DNA of 6,860 bases from Parvibaculum sp. (GTDB taxonomy: Bacteria; Pseudomonadota; Alphaproteobacteria; Parvibaculales; Parvibaculaceae). Shown here in pieces: positions 1 through 5,785 of the stretch. Numbering within the stretch: the stretch's first letter is position 1; the number at the start of each line of letters is the position of its first letter. The stretch is taken from contig JAGUWA010000006.1 of the NCBI GenBank assembly GCA_020062605.1, positions 1-6,860 of the forward strand. Direction: 5' to 3'. The notes beneath the pieces were generated by a model that did not search any database, was not told the DNA's origin, and worked only from the letters and a program-made list of their open reading frames with translations. Made by a program: the position numbers and the translations under genes.

Positions 1-369
1 GCGTCCGATCAAATGATCGTGATTGCCGATGCGTCGAAACTGGTGGAGACGCTGGGCGCCTTTCCGCTTCCCGTCGAGGTTATTCCTTTCGGCGCCACGG
101 TCACGGCGCGCAAGATCGCGGAAGTCGCCAGCGCTTTCGGCTGCACGGGCAAGATGTCCCGCCGCGCCGACGAATATGGCGAGCCCTTCTTCACGGACAG
201 CGAGAACTTCATCTACGACTGCGCATTCGGCAAAATTCCGGACCCGGACGGCCTCGCCGCGGCCTTGAACCGCATCCCGGGCGTTGTCGATAACGGATTG
301 TTTATCGGCATTGCCGCGCTCGCCATTGTAGGCACGCCCTCGGGTACCGATATCCTCGAGACGAAATAG
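1..369 (+). CDS. rpiA: Ribose-5-phosphate isomerase A, C-terminal part (5' end outside window)
   Basis: RpiA interconverts ribose-5-phosphate and ribulose-5-phosphate in the cytosolic non-oxidative pentose phosphate pathway. The frame is open from base 1 and ends at TAG 367-369, so about 122 C-terminal codons are present of a family length near 220-230. The family signature is plain: IADASK (codons 8-13), whose lysine matches the substrate-contacting Lys121 of E. coli RpiA, then LGAFPLPVEVIPFG, then a conserved tail with IPGVVDNGLF and IVGTPSG. The Met at base 13 lies inside the fold and is not the start. The catalytic Asp/Glu/Lys residues of the N-terminal half are outside the window and cannot be checked. 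The gene runs in the same direction as gor, 133 bp upstream of it. The residue after LG is Ala where E. coli has Lys (LGKFPLP), which is a tolerated difference. Identification is secure from the motif chain. Confidence 0.96.
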   Translation, partial: ASDQMIVIADASKLVETLGAFPLPVEVIPFGATVTARKIAEVASAFGCTGKMSRRADEYGEPFFTDSENFIYDCAFGKIPDPDGLAAALNRIPGVVDNGLFIGIAALAIVGTPSGTDILETK

Positions 370-378
370 AAAATGACT

Positions 379-485
379 CGTCATGGCCCGGCTTGTCCGG
401 GCCATCCACGTCTTTGATAAAGGCGAGGCGGTTAAGACGTGGATGACCCGCCCTCCTTTATAATTAAGGCGGGCGGGTCATGACG
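379..485. repeat. Cloverleaf-like intergenic palindrome (GTCATGGCCCGG type)
   Basis: The rpiA-gor gap is almost filled by one composite palindrome. A short outer stem (CGTC 379-382 with GACG 482-485) encloses three hairpins in a row. Hairpin A pairs 383-391 with 397-405 (9 bp, loop CTTGT). Hairpin B pairs 406-414 with 434-442 (CCACGTCTT/AAGACGTGG, 19-nt loop). Hairpin C pairs 443-458 with 466-481 (15 of 16 pairs, mismatch 454/470, loop TATAATT). All pairings were read directly. From general knowledge, this resembles dispersed alphaproteobacterial intergenic repeats with GTCATGGCCGGG...CCGGCCATCCACGTCTT cores; copy number in this genome is not visible here. The element ends about 6 bases before the Shine-Dalgarno region of gor, so its folded RNA would sit in the gor leader or in an rpiA-gor transcript. 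Confidence 0.85.
459..464 (+). promoter_or_regulatory. Candidate -10 box (TATAAT) for gor inside the repeat
   Basis: A perfect TATAAT lies in the terminal loop of the third hairpin of the repeat, 38 bases before the gor ATG. This position would give transcription starting around 470. The -35 side is weak: at 17-bp spacing the hexamer is GACGTG (436-441), and the better-looking TTAAGA (432-437) is 21 bp away. It is the only clear AT-rich patch in the gap. Promoter function is inference; the match could simply be the conserved loop of the repeat. Confidence 0.3.
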
Positions 486-502
486 GAAGTGAGGCAGGAA
501 CG

Positions 503-1894
503 ATGAGCGATACGACCAAATACGACTACGACCTCTTCGTCATCGGCGCGGGTTCCGGCGGCGTCCGCGCGGCGCGTATCGCCGCGAGCTATGGTGCGAA
601 GGTCGCCGTGGCCGAGGAATACCGCGTTGGCGGCACCTGCGTCATTCGCGGCTGCGTCCCGAAAAAGCTCTTCGTCTATGCAAGCCATTTCTCGGACGAC
701 TTCGAGGACGCGGCGGGTTTCGGCTGGACGGTCGGCGAAACGAAATTCGACTGGAAGACGCTTGTCGCCAACAAGGACAAGGAAATCGACCGGCTGAACG
801 GCATCTACATTCGCAACCTCGAAAAGGCGGGTGTCGAAATCGTCGAATGCCGCGCCACCGTGAAGGATGCGCATACCGTCCACCTCATGGGTCAGGACCG
901 GGACGTCACGGCGGAACGCATCCTGATCGCCGTCGGCGCAGCGCCGTTCCTGCCCGACATTCCGGGCATCGACCACGCGATCACGTCGAACGAAGCCTTC
1001 CACCTGGAAGAGCTGCCGAAGCGTGTCGTTGTCGTGGGCGGTGGCTATATCGCGGTCGAGTTCGCCGGCATCTTCAACGGCCTCGGCGTCGAGACCATGC
1101 AGCTTTATCGCGGGCCGCTCTTCATGCGCGGCTTCGACGACGATTTGCGCGACCTTCTCTCCGAGGAGATGATGAAGAAGGGTGTCGACCTGCGCATGAA
1201 CAGCGACATCGTCTCCATCGAGAAGGAGGGGGGCGAGCTGCACCTGAAGCTTACCGACGGCGATGTCATTCGCACGGACTGCGTCATGTATGCGACGGGC
1301 CGTAACCCGAACACGAAGGGGTTAGGGCTCGAGGAAACGGGCGTGAAGCTTGGGCCGGCGGGCGAGGTCGTGGTGGACGATTATTCGAAATCCACGGTGG
1401 ACAGCATCTATGCCGTGGGCGACGTCACTGACCGCGCGAACCTGACCCCCGTCGCTATCCGCGAGGGCCACGCCTTCGCCGACACGGTCTATGGCGGCAA
1501 GGACGTGAAGGTCGATCATTCGATCATTCCGACGGCGATCTTCTCGCAGCCTGAAATGGGCACGGTCGGCCTCACCGAGGCGCAGGCCCGCAAACAGTGC
1601 GAAGAAGTCGATGTCTACAAGACCGCCTTCCGCGCCTTGAAGAACACGCTTTCCGGCTCGCACGAGCGCACCTTCATGAAACTCGTGGTCGATGCGAAGT
1701 CGGACAAGGTGCTTGGTGTCCACATCATGGGTTCGGGCGCGGGTGAGCTCATCCAGGCGATCGGCATCCTGGTAACGCTCGGCGCCACCAAGGCCCAGTT
1801 CGACATGACCATCGCCGTCCATCCCACAGCAGCCGAGGAACTGGTGACGCTGAAGGAGAAGTGGCAGGCCCCGGTCATCAAGGCCGCGGATTAA
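503..1894 (+). CDS. gor: Glutathione-disulfide reductase (NADPH, FAD)
   Basis: This cytosolic flavoenzyme reduces glutathione disulfide to two GSH with NADPH. The 463 residues match the usual length near 450-465. In order it shows the FAD-binding GAGSGG (15-20), the redox-active disulfide C46-VIRG-C51 followed by VPKK, the NADPH-binding GGGYIAVEFAGI (179-190) with gating Tyr182, the second FAD motif YAVGDVTD (303-310), and the C-terminal catalytic dyad H440/E445 in HPTAAEE. R203 and R209 stand at the spacing of E. coli Arg198 and Arg204, which select NADPH over NADH, so NADPH use is expected. That pattern and the disulfide context favour glutathione reductase over lipoamide dehydrogenase or mercuric reductase. 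ATG 503 is supported by GAGG (491-494) 8 bases upstream and by the usual N-terminus just before the FAD fold. It lies downstream of rpiA, a common alphaproteobacterial arrangement. No defects are seen. Confidence 0.97.
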   Translation: MSDTTKYDYDLFVIGAGSGGVRAARIAASYGAKVAVAEEYRVGGTCVIRGCVPKKLFVYASHFSDDFEDAAGFGWTVGETKFDWKTLVANKDKEIDRLNGIYIRNLEKAGVEIVECRATVKDAHTVHLMGQDRDVTAERILIAVGAAPFLPDIPGIDHAITSNEAFHLEELPKRVVVVGGGYIAVEFAGIFNGLGVETMQLYRGPLFMRGFDDDLRDLLSEEMMKKGVDLRMNSDIVSIEKEGGELHLKLTDGDVIRTDCVMYATGRNPNTKGLGLEETGVKLGPAGEVVVDDYSKSTVDSIYAVGDVTDRANLTPVAIREGHAFADTVYGGKDVKVDHSIIPTAIFSQPEMGTVGLTEAQARKQCEEVDVYKTAFRALKNTLSGSHERTFMKLVVDAKSDKVLGVHIMGSGAGELIQAIGILVTLGATKAQFDMTIAVHPTAAEELVTLKEKWQAPVIKAAD

Positions 1895-1976
1895 CCTCGT
1901 TCGGGGCATCGTCCAGCGCGCTCAAGGGCTTAGGCTTCCCTTTAGAGCCCTTGTGGACTATATATCCGCCTTCCAT
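1878..1976 (-). CDS. Possible 32-aa small ORF antisense to the gor end
   Basis: An ATG at 1976 (minus strand) opens a 32-codon frame ending at TGA 1878-1880. It overlaps the last 17 bases of gor on the opposite strand and otherwise fills the left part of the gor-DAHP synthase gap. The peptide is hydrophilic, with a lysine-rich centre (HKGSKGKPKP) followed by an acidic, proline-rich tail (SALDDAPNEVNPRP). It has no membrane segment or signal peptide. About two thirds of third codon positions are G or C, lower than the neighbouring genes, and it uses ATA, rare in such genomes. I see no Shine-Dalgarno sequence before the ATG. It looks more protein-like than a random shadow, but I do not recognise it and assign no function. 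Part of it also forms the hairpin at 1923-1953. Confidence 0.27.
   Translation of the reverse strand: MEGGYIVHKGSKGKPKPLSALDDAPNEVNPRP
1923..1953 (+). other. Hairpin downstream of gor, weak terminator candidate
   Basis: CAAGGGCT (1923-1930) pairs perfectly with AGCCCTTG (1946-1953) across a 15-nt loop, 28 bases after the gor stop. No T-run follows on either strand, so it does not qualify as a standard intrinsic terminator. It could stabilise the gor mRNA 3' end, or be chance within the possible antisense ORF. Confidence 0.35.
1936..1964 (+). promoter_or_regulatory. Weak promoter candidate for the DAHP synthase gene
   Basis: The gor-DAHP synthase gap contains an AT-rich island, TATATAT (1959-1965), about 84 bases before the start codon at 2049. 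TATATA (1959-1964) matches four of six -10 positions. The hexamer 17 bp upstream, TTCCCT (1936-1941), matches only three of six -35 positions. The TTGACT at 2024-2029 is a better -35 but would place the -10 over the start codon. The gene probably has its own promoter somewhere in this 154-bp gap, but this placement is tentative. Confidence 0.2.
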
Positions 1977-2048
1977 ATGAGAAGTGTGCGGGCGTTCCGG
2001 AAAATGCCCCGGATTCCGTGCGCTTGACTGCGTTTCGGAGAGAAGATC

Positions 2049-3443
2049 ATGGCGGACAATTGGAAACCGGAGAGCTGGCGCGCAAAGCCCGCGAAGCATC
2101 TCCCGGCTTACCCGGATGAGGCGGCGCTGGCCACCGTTGAAGCGCGTTTGCGCTCCTATCCGCCGCTCGTTTTTGCAGGTGAGGCCCGCAAGCTTAAGGC
2201 CGAACTCGCCGATGTCTGCGAGGGCCGTGCTTTCCTGCTTCAGGGCGGCGACTGCGCCGAGAGCTTCGCCGAATTCTCCGCAGACAATATCCGCGACACC
2301 TTCCGTGTGCTGCTGCAGATGGCCGTGGTGCTGACCTTCGCCGCCGCCTCGCCGGTCGTGAAGGTGGGCCGCATCGCCGGCCAGTTCGCGAAGCCGCGTT
2401 CTTCGCCCACCGAGACCATCGGCGATGTCACGCTGCCGTCCTATCTCGGCGACAATATCAACGGCATCGAGTTCGACGAGAAATCGCGCGTGCCCGATCC
2501 CGAGCGGCTGCTGCGCGCCTATTCGCAGTCGGCCTCGACGCTGAACCTCATCCGCGCCTTCGCGCAGGGCGGCTACGCCGATCTCGATTTCGTGCACCGC
2601 TGGAATCTCGGCTTCGTCGCCGACAGCGCCGAGGGCGCACGCTACGAGGAGCTTGCGAACCGCATCACCGAGGCGCTCGACTTCATGCGCGCCTGCGGCA
2701 TCGACGGCGAGACGCAGCCCCAGCTTCACACGACCGACTTCTACACGAGCCACGAGGCTCTGCTGCTCGGTTACGAGCAGGCGATGACGCGCATCGATAG
2801 CACCACGGGCGACTGGTACGACACCTCCGCCCACATGCTCTGGATCGGCGATCGCACGCGCCAGCCCGATCACGGTCATGTCGAATATATGCGCGGCATC
2901 AGGAACCCCATCGGCATGAAGTGCGGCCCCTCGCTCGACCCGGAAGAGCTTGTGCGCCTCACCGACATCCTGAACCCGAAGAACGAGCCGGGGCGCCTCA
3001 CGCTCATCTGCCGCTTCGGCGCCGAGAATGTCGAGAAGCACCTGCCGCAATTGATCCGCGCCATCGAGCGCGAGGGCAAGAAGGTCGTCTGGTCCTGCGA
3101 CCCGATGCACGGCAACACCATCAAGGCGTCGTCGGGCTACAAGACGCGCCCCGTCGACCGCATCCTCGCCGAAGTGCAGGCCTTCATGGCCGTGCATCGC
3201 GCCGAGGGCACCCATGCCGGCGGCGTCCATTTCGAGATGACCGGCCAGAACGTCACCGAATGCATCGGCGGCGCGCAGGCGATCACCGAGACGGAACTTG
3301 GCGACCGCTATCACACGCATTGCGATCCGCGCCTCAACGCAAGCCAGTCTCTGGAGCTCGCCTTCCTCATCGCCGAAGGGCTGAAGAAGGAGAGGGCGGA
3401 AGCCCGCCGCGCCCAGCCCGCCCTCGCGCTCGGCGCCTGGTAA
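2049..3443 (+). CDS. Class II 3-deoxy-7-phosphoheptulonate (DAHP) synthase
   Basis: This enzyme condenses phosphoenolpyruvate with erythrose-4-phosphate to DAHP, the first step of the cytosolic shikimate pathway to aromatic amino acids. The 464 residues match the class II (plant/Mycobacterium) type and are much longer than E. coli AroFGH. The four metal ligands known from M. tuberculosis DAHPS line up with exact spacing: C69 in QGGDCAE, H354 in CDPMHGNT, E396 in HFEMTGQN and D426 in CDPRLN. R108 and K115 in GRIAGQFAKPRS match the substrate-binding Arg126 and Lys133. The N-terminus is about 18 residues shorter than the mycobacterial enzyme before the cysteine, so the allosteric N-terminal part may differ. 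ATG 2049 has GGAG (2037-2040) 8 bases upstream. Convergent with the minus-strand oxidoreductase across a shared terminator. Published symbols vary (aroG, aroF, aroA-II), so none is given. Confidence 0.97.
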   Translation: MADNWKPESWRAKPAKHLPAYPDEAALATVEARLRSYPPLVFAGEARKLKAELADVCEGRAFLLQGGDCAESFAEFSADNIRDTFRVLLQMAVVLTFAAASPVVKVGRIAGQFAKPRSSPTETIGDVTLPSYLGDNINGIEFDEKSRVPDPERLLRAYSQSASTLNLIRAFAQGGYADLDFVHRWNLGFVADSAEGARYEELANRITEALDFMRACGIDGETQPQLHTTDFYTSHEALLLGYEQAMTRIDSTTGDWYDTSAHMLWIGDRTRQPDHGHVEYMRGIRNPIGMKCGPSLDPEELVRLTDILNPKNEPGRLTLICRFGAENVEKHLPQLIRAIEREGKKVVWSCDPMHGNTIKASSGYKTRPVDRILAEVQAFMAVHRAEGTHAGGVHFEMTGQNVTECIGGAQAITETELGDRYHTHCDPRLNASQSLELAFLIAEGLKKERAEARRAQPALALGAW

Positions 3444-3464
3444 GGCGAGACGGACAGAGAGACG

Positions 3465-3495
3465 AAAAGGCCCGGTGGAAACACCGGGCCTTTTT
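3465..3495. terminator. Bidirectional intrinsic terminator
   Basis: A perfect 13-bp stem (3465-3477 with 3482-3494) is capped by a GAAA loop. A GC-rich core is flanked by AAAA on the left and TTTTT (3491-3495) on the right, so it can terminate transcription from both strands. It lies 21 bases after the DAHP synthase stop and just one base from the TAA of the converging oxidoreductase (3497-3499). That position fits one shared terminator for two convergent genes. Confidence 0.93.
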
Positions 3496-3496
3496 C

Positions 3497-4510
3497 TTAG
3501 CTCACCTTGATCAGCCGCCGTCCCAAATTCTCGCCCTCGAACAACCCGATAAACGCCGCCGCCGATCCCTCGATCCCTTCGGACACATCCTCTGTGTACT
3601 GAAGCTTCCCCGCATGGATCCACCCGGCCATCTCGGCCTGCGCCTCGCGAAACCGCTTGAAATAGTCGAACACCACAAGCCCCTCCATCCGCAGGCGATG
3701 CGTGATGAAGCGCGTTACGTTGCGGATACCGATGAGTTCGTCGTCGGCGCGGTTATATTCGCTCACCTGGCCCGAAATGACGATCCGCCCGTGCTCCTTC
3801 ATGTTGAGGATCGCGGCGTCCAGCATCTCGCCGCCCACATTGTCGAAATAGATGTCGACGCCGTCCGGGCAGTGCTCGCGGATCGCCGCGCGCAGATCCG
3901 CGCCCCGATAGGAGAAGCAGGCGTCGAAGCCGAGCCCCGTCACGTAGTCGCATTTCTCCTTCGATCCTGCAATGCCGACAACGCGGCGTCCCTTCATCTT
4001 CGCGATCTGCCCGGCGGTGGCGCCCACCGGCCCTGCGGCCGACGAAATCAGCACCGTGTCGCCTTCCTTCGGGCTCCCGAGTTCCAGCAAACCGAAATAG
4101 GAGGTGAGCCCCGGAATGCCGAGCACGCCGATCGCCGCCGTTGGCCGGAGCTTCCCGTGATAGATCGCCGGGTCCAGCACCTGCACGCCGCGCCCGTTCG
4201 AGATCGCATGGGTCACCCACCCGAAGCCGCCGGTTACCCGGTCGCCGACCTTGAACTTCTCGTTCTTCGACGCCTCGACCACGCCCACCATCGCGCTGTC
4301 GATGGTCTCGCCCAGAGGCAGTGCCGCCGTGTAGCTGTCGCCCGAAAGCCGTCCGCGCATGCCGGGATCGACCGAATGGAACTCGGTGCGGATCAGGATT
4401 TCATGCTCGCCGATCTCCGGCAGCCGGGTCTCCTCCAGCCGGAAATTCTCCGCCCTCGGCTTCCCCTCCGGCCGCGACGCCAGCACCCATCGCTTCGCTT
4501 TTGTCGGCAT
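3497..4510 (-). CDS. NADP-dependent medium-chain oxidoreductase, zinc-independent (copy A)
   Basis: A member of the zinc-free medium-chain dehydrogenase/reductase family that includes leukotriene B4 12-hydroxydehydrogenase/prostaglandin reductase, plant double-bond reductases and E. coli CurA. These enzymes reduce the C=C bond of enones and alkenals with NADPH. From ATG 4510 it has 337 residues, a normal length. Landmarks are SVDPGMRGR (46-54), GVLGIPGLTSYFG (128-140), the Rossmann turn AAGPVGATAGQIAK (158-171), GSKEKCDYV (182-190, the lysine region near the NADP 2'-phosphate), YFDNVGG (221-227), conserved Tyr252 in SEYN, and RLRMEG (272-277). No zinc-binding cysteines are apparent. A GTG at 4528 could extend it by six residues, but those codons contain the GGAGGAG that serves the ATG. 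The stop abuts the terminator. The true substrate is unknown. It is paralogous to the next gene, 127 bp upstream, and probably cotranscribed. Confidence 0.92.
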   Translation of the reverse strand: MPTKAKRWVLASRPEGKPRAENFRLEETRLPEIGEHEILIRTEFHSVDPGMRGRLSGDSYTAALPLGETIDSAMVGVVEASKNEKFKVGDRVTGGFGWVTHAISNGRGVQVLDPAIYHGKLRPTAAIGVLGIPGLTSYFGLLELGSPKEGDTVLISSAAGPVGATAGQIAKMKGRRVVGIAGSKEKCDYVTGLGFDACFSYRGADLRAAIREHCPDGVDIYFDNVGGEMLDAAILNMKEHGRIVISGQVSEYNRADDELIGIRNVTRFITHRLRMEGLVVFDYFKRFREAQAEMAGWIHAGKLQYTEDVSEGIEGSAAAFIGLFEGENLGRRLIKVS

Positions 4511-4515
4511 GTGGT

Positions 4516-4522
4516 CTCCTCC
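4516..4522 (-). promoter_or_regulatory. Shine-Dalgarno that fixes the start of oxidoreductase A
   Basis: On the minus strand GGAGGAG (4522 to 4516) lies 5 bases before ATG 4510. Starting at the in-frame GTG 4528 would place this motif inside the coding sequence and leave that start without a comparable site. This favours ATG 4510. Confidence 0.85.
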
Positions 4523-4535
4523 CCTCACATTCTTT

Positions 4536-4628
4536 CGTCATTGCGAGGAGCGAAGCGACGAAGCAATCCAGGGGCCGCAAACGCCGTGCTGGCCGCCCTG
4601 GATTGCTTCGCTTGCGTTCGCAATGACG
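4536..4628. repeat. Intergenic palindrome (GTCATTGCGAGGAGCG type), copy 1
   Basis: This element nearly fills the gap between the two oxidoreductase genes. An 11-bp outer stem pairs CGTCATTGCGA (4536-4546) with TCGCAATGACG (4618-4628). A 15-bp inner stem pairs 4559-4573 with 4596-4610 (CGAAGCAATCCAGGG with its complement). The inner loop contains GGCC repeats that could pair further. On the minus strand it starts 9 bases after the stop of oxidoreductase B and ends 25 bases before the start of A. It shares its first 17 bases exactly with the element at 5786-5897. From general knowledge, GTCATTGCGAG...AAGCAATCCAG palindromes are widespread dispersed repeats in alphaproteobacterial genomes. Confidence 0.88.
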
Positions 4629-4637
4629 TTCGCGGAT

Positions 4638-5663
4638 TTACACCGCCTTGTCCGGCCCGATCTTCACCAGCATCTTGCCGAAATTCGCGCCCTTGAAGAG
4701 ATTGAGGAAGGCCTTCGGCGCATTCTCGATGCCTTCTTCCACCGTCTCTTCCCAGTGCATCTTTCCGGCTTTGATGAGCGGACCCATCTCGGCGAAGAAC
4801 TCGCCGATATGCTGGAAATAGTTGGACACGATGAAGCCCTGCAGGCGCAGGCTCTTGCCGACGATCTGGATGAGGTTCGTCGGGCCGGGGCGCGGTTCCG
4901 TGTCGTTATACTGTTCGATCATGCCGCACAGCGCCGCGCGCCCGTTCGGCCGCATGGACTCGATCGCCGCTTCGAGATGCTTGCCGCCCACATTCTCGAA
5001 ATAGACGTCGATCCCCTTCGGGAAAGCGTCCTTCACGGCCTTGGTCAGGTCGCCGCAGGTCTTGTAGTTGATCGCCTTGTCGATGCCGGCAACATCCGTC
5101 AGCCACTTGCACTTCTCGTCGGAGCCAGCCGAGCCCACCACATAGCAGCCATGCGCCTTCGCAAGCTGGCAGACGACGGAGCCCACGGCGCCCGAGGCGG
5201 CGGAGACAAACACCGTCTCGCCGTCTTTCAGTTCCGCCACCTTGAAGAGCCCGGCCCAGGCCGTCATCCCCGGCATGCCGAGCACGCCGAGAAACGCCTC
5301 GATGGGGCCGAGCGCCGGATCGACCGGCGTGAAGCCCGCCGCCGCCGCCGTCGCGAATTCGCGCCAGCCCAGCATGTGGTTCACATAAGTTCCCACCTTC
5401 AGCTTGTCGCTCTTCGACGCGACCACCTGGCCGATCGCGCCGCCTTCCAGCGGGCTGCCGATCTGGAACGGCGGCACATAGCTCTCGCGATCCATCATGC
5501 GACCGCGCATGTAAGGGTCGACCGACATCCAGATGTTCCGCACCAGAGCCTCGCCCTCGCCGGGCTGGCGCGCTTCCGTCGTCGCCAGCTCGAAATCGCT
5601 CTCCTTCGGCATGCCGACAGGCCGCGCCTTCAGGCGGATTTCCCTTGAGGTCAGGTTCATCAT
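4638..5663 (-). CDS. NADP-dependent medium-chain oxidoreductase, zinc-independent (copy B)
   Basis: A second member of the same zinc-free NADPH enone/alkenal reductase family (CurA/prostaglandin reductase type), with 341 residues. It shows SVDPYMRGRM (47-56), GVLGMPGMTAWAG (126-138), the Rossmann turn AASGAVGSVVCQLAK (155-169), GSDEKCKWL (180-188), YFENVGG (221-227), conserved Tyr252 in EQYND, and SLRLQGF (271-277). YFxNVGG and the Tyr fall at the same residue numbers as in copy A, so the two are colinear paralogues, but they differ clearly in sequence, so this is not a recent duplication. GGAGG (5674 to 5670) lies 6 bases before ATG 5663 and 9 before a second ATG at 5660; either may start translation. 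It is flanked on both sides by palindromes of one family. Quinone or crotonyl-CoA reductase activity is less likely given the SVDPYMRGRM signature. Substrate unknown. Confidence 0.93.
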   Translation of the reverse strand: MMNLTSREIRLKARPVGMPKESDFELATTEARQPGEGEALVRNIWMSVDPYMRGRMMDRESYVPPFQIGSPLEGGAIGQVVASKSDKLKVGTYVNHMLGWREFATAAAAGFTPVDPALGPIEAFLGVLGMPGMTAWAGLFKVAELKDGETVFVSAASGAVGSVVCQLAKAHGCYVVGSAGSDEKCKWLTDVAGIDKAINYKTCGDLTKAVKDAFPKGIDVYFENVGGKHLEAAIESMRPNGRAALCGMIEQYNDTEPRPGPTNLIQIVGKSLRLQGFIVSNYFQHIGEFFAEMGPLIKAGKMHWEETVEEGIENAPKAFLNLFKGANFGKMLVKIGPDKAV

Positions 5664-5706
5664 GGCACTCCTCCACGTCGTTCAGGTTTTCGTTGAGGGG
5701 AGACTA

Positions 5707-5725
5707 GCCGCCTTTGCCCGGCGGC
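5707..5725. promoter_or_regulatory. GC inverted repeat upstream of oxidoreductase B
   Basis: GCCGCC (5707-5712) and GGCGGC (5720-5725) form a perfect 6-bp inverted repeat around a 7-base spacer, 44 bases before the ATG of oxidoreductase B. It could be an operator half-site pair or a hairpin in the 5' leader. In GC-rich DNA such a short repeat can also be chance. No convincing -35/-10 pair was found in 5664-5785. Confidence 0.22.
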
Positions 5726-5785
5726 GGAAGGAAACTTGCCCTCGCCTGAACAACTGCGTGTGAGTTTCCGAACAGCCCTTCCTCA

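Noticed and set aside
379..485. The cloverleaf palindrome as a tRNA gene
   Set aside because: It lacks the T-arm GTTCGANNC, D-arm and a 7-bp acceptor stem of tRNA; the hairpins are too long and GC-rich, and the termini match intergenic repeats.
464..1243. A 259-codon minus-strand frame opposite gor
   Set aside because: It overlaps the best-supported gene of the window and shows no recognisable motif; it is explained by codon bias of gor on the other strand.
2024..2029. TTGACT as a -35 box for the DAHP synthase gene
   Set aside because: At normal spacing the -10 would fall on the start codon at 2049, leaving no room for the ribosome-binding site that is present at 2037-2040.
1878..3623. A 581-codon open frame on the minus strand opposite the DAHP synthase gene
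   Set aside because: It lies antisense to a gene with all its catalytic residues intact and has the Arg/Ala/Gly/Asp-rich composition typical of shadows in GC-rich DNA. Only its last 32 codons, outside the DAHP synthase gene, are kept as a weak candidate.
4511..4528. GTG start at 4528 for oxidoreductase A
   Set aside because: The extension encodes only RGGDH-like residues that are the Shine-Dalgarno itself; ATG 4510 with GGAGGAG 5 bases upstream is the better start.
2921..4696. A 591-codon open frame on the plus strand spanning the 3' part of the DAHP synthase gene and all of oxidoreductase A
   Set aside because: It runs through the terminator, an opposing real gene and a palindrome, with Arg/His/Pro-rich low-quality sequence and no family motif.
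4359..5648. A 429-codon open frame on the plus strand opposite oxidoreductase B
   Set aside because: It is the complement of a recognised reductase gene and crosses the palindrome at 4536-4628; the composition is that of a shadow frame.
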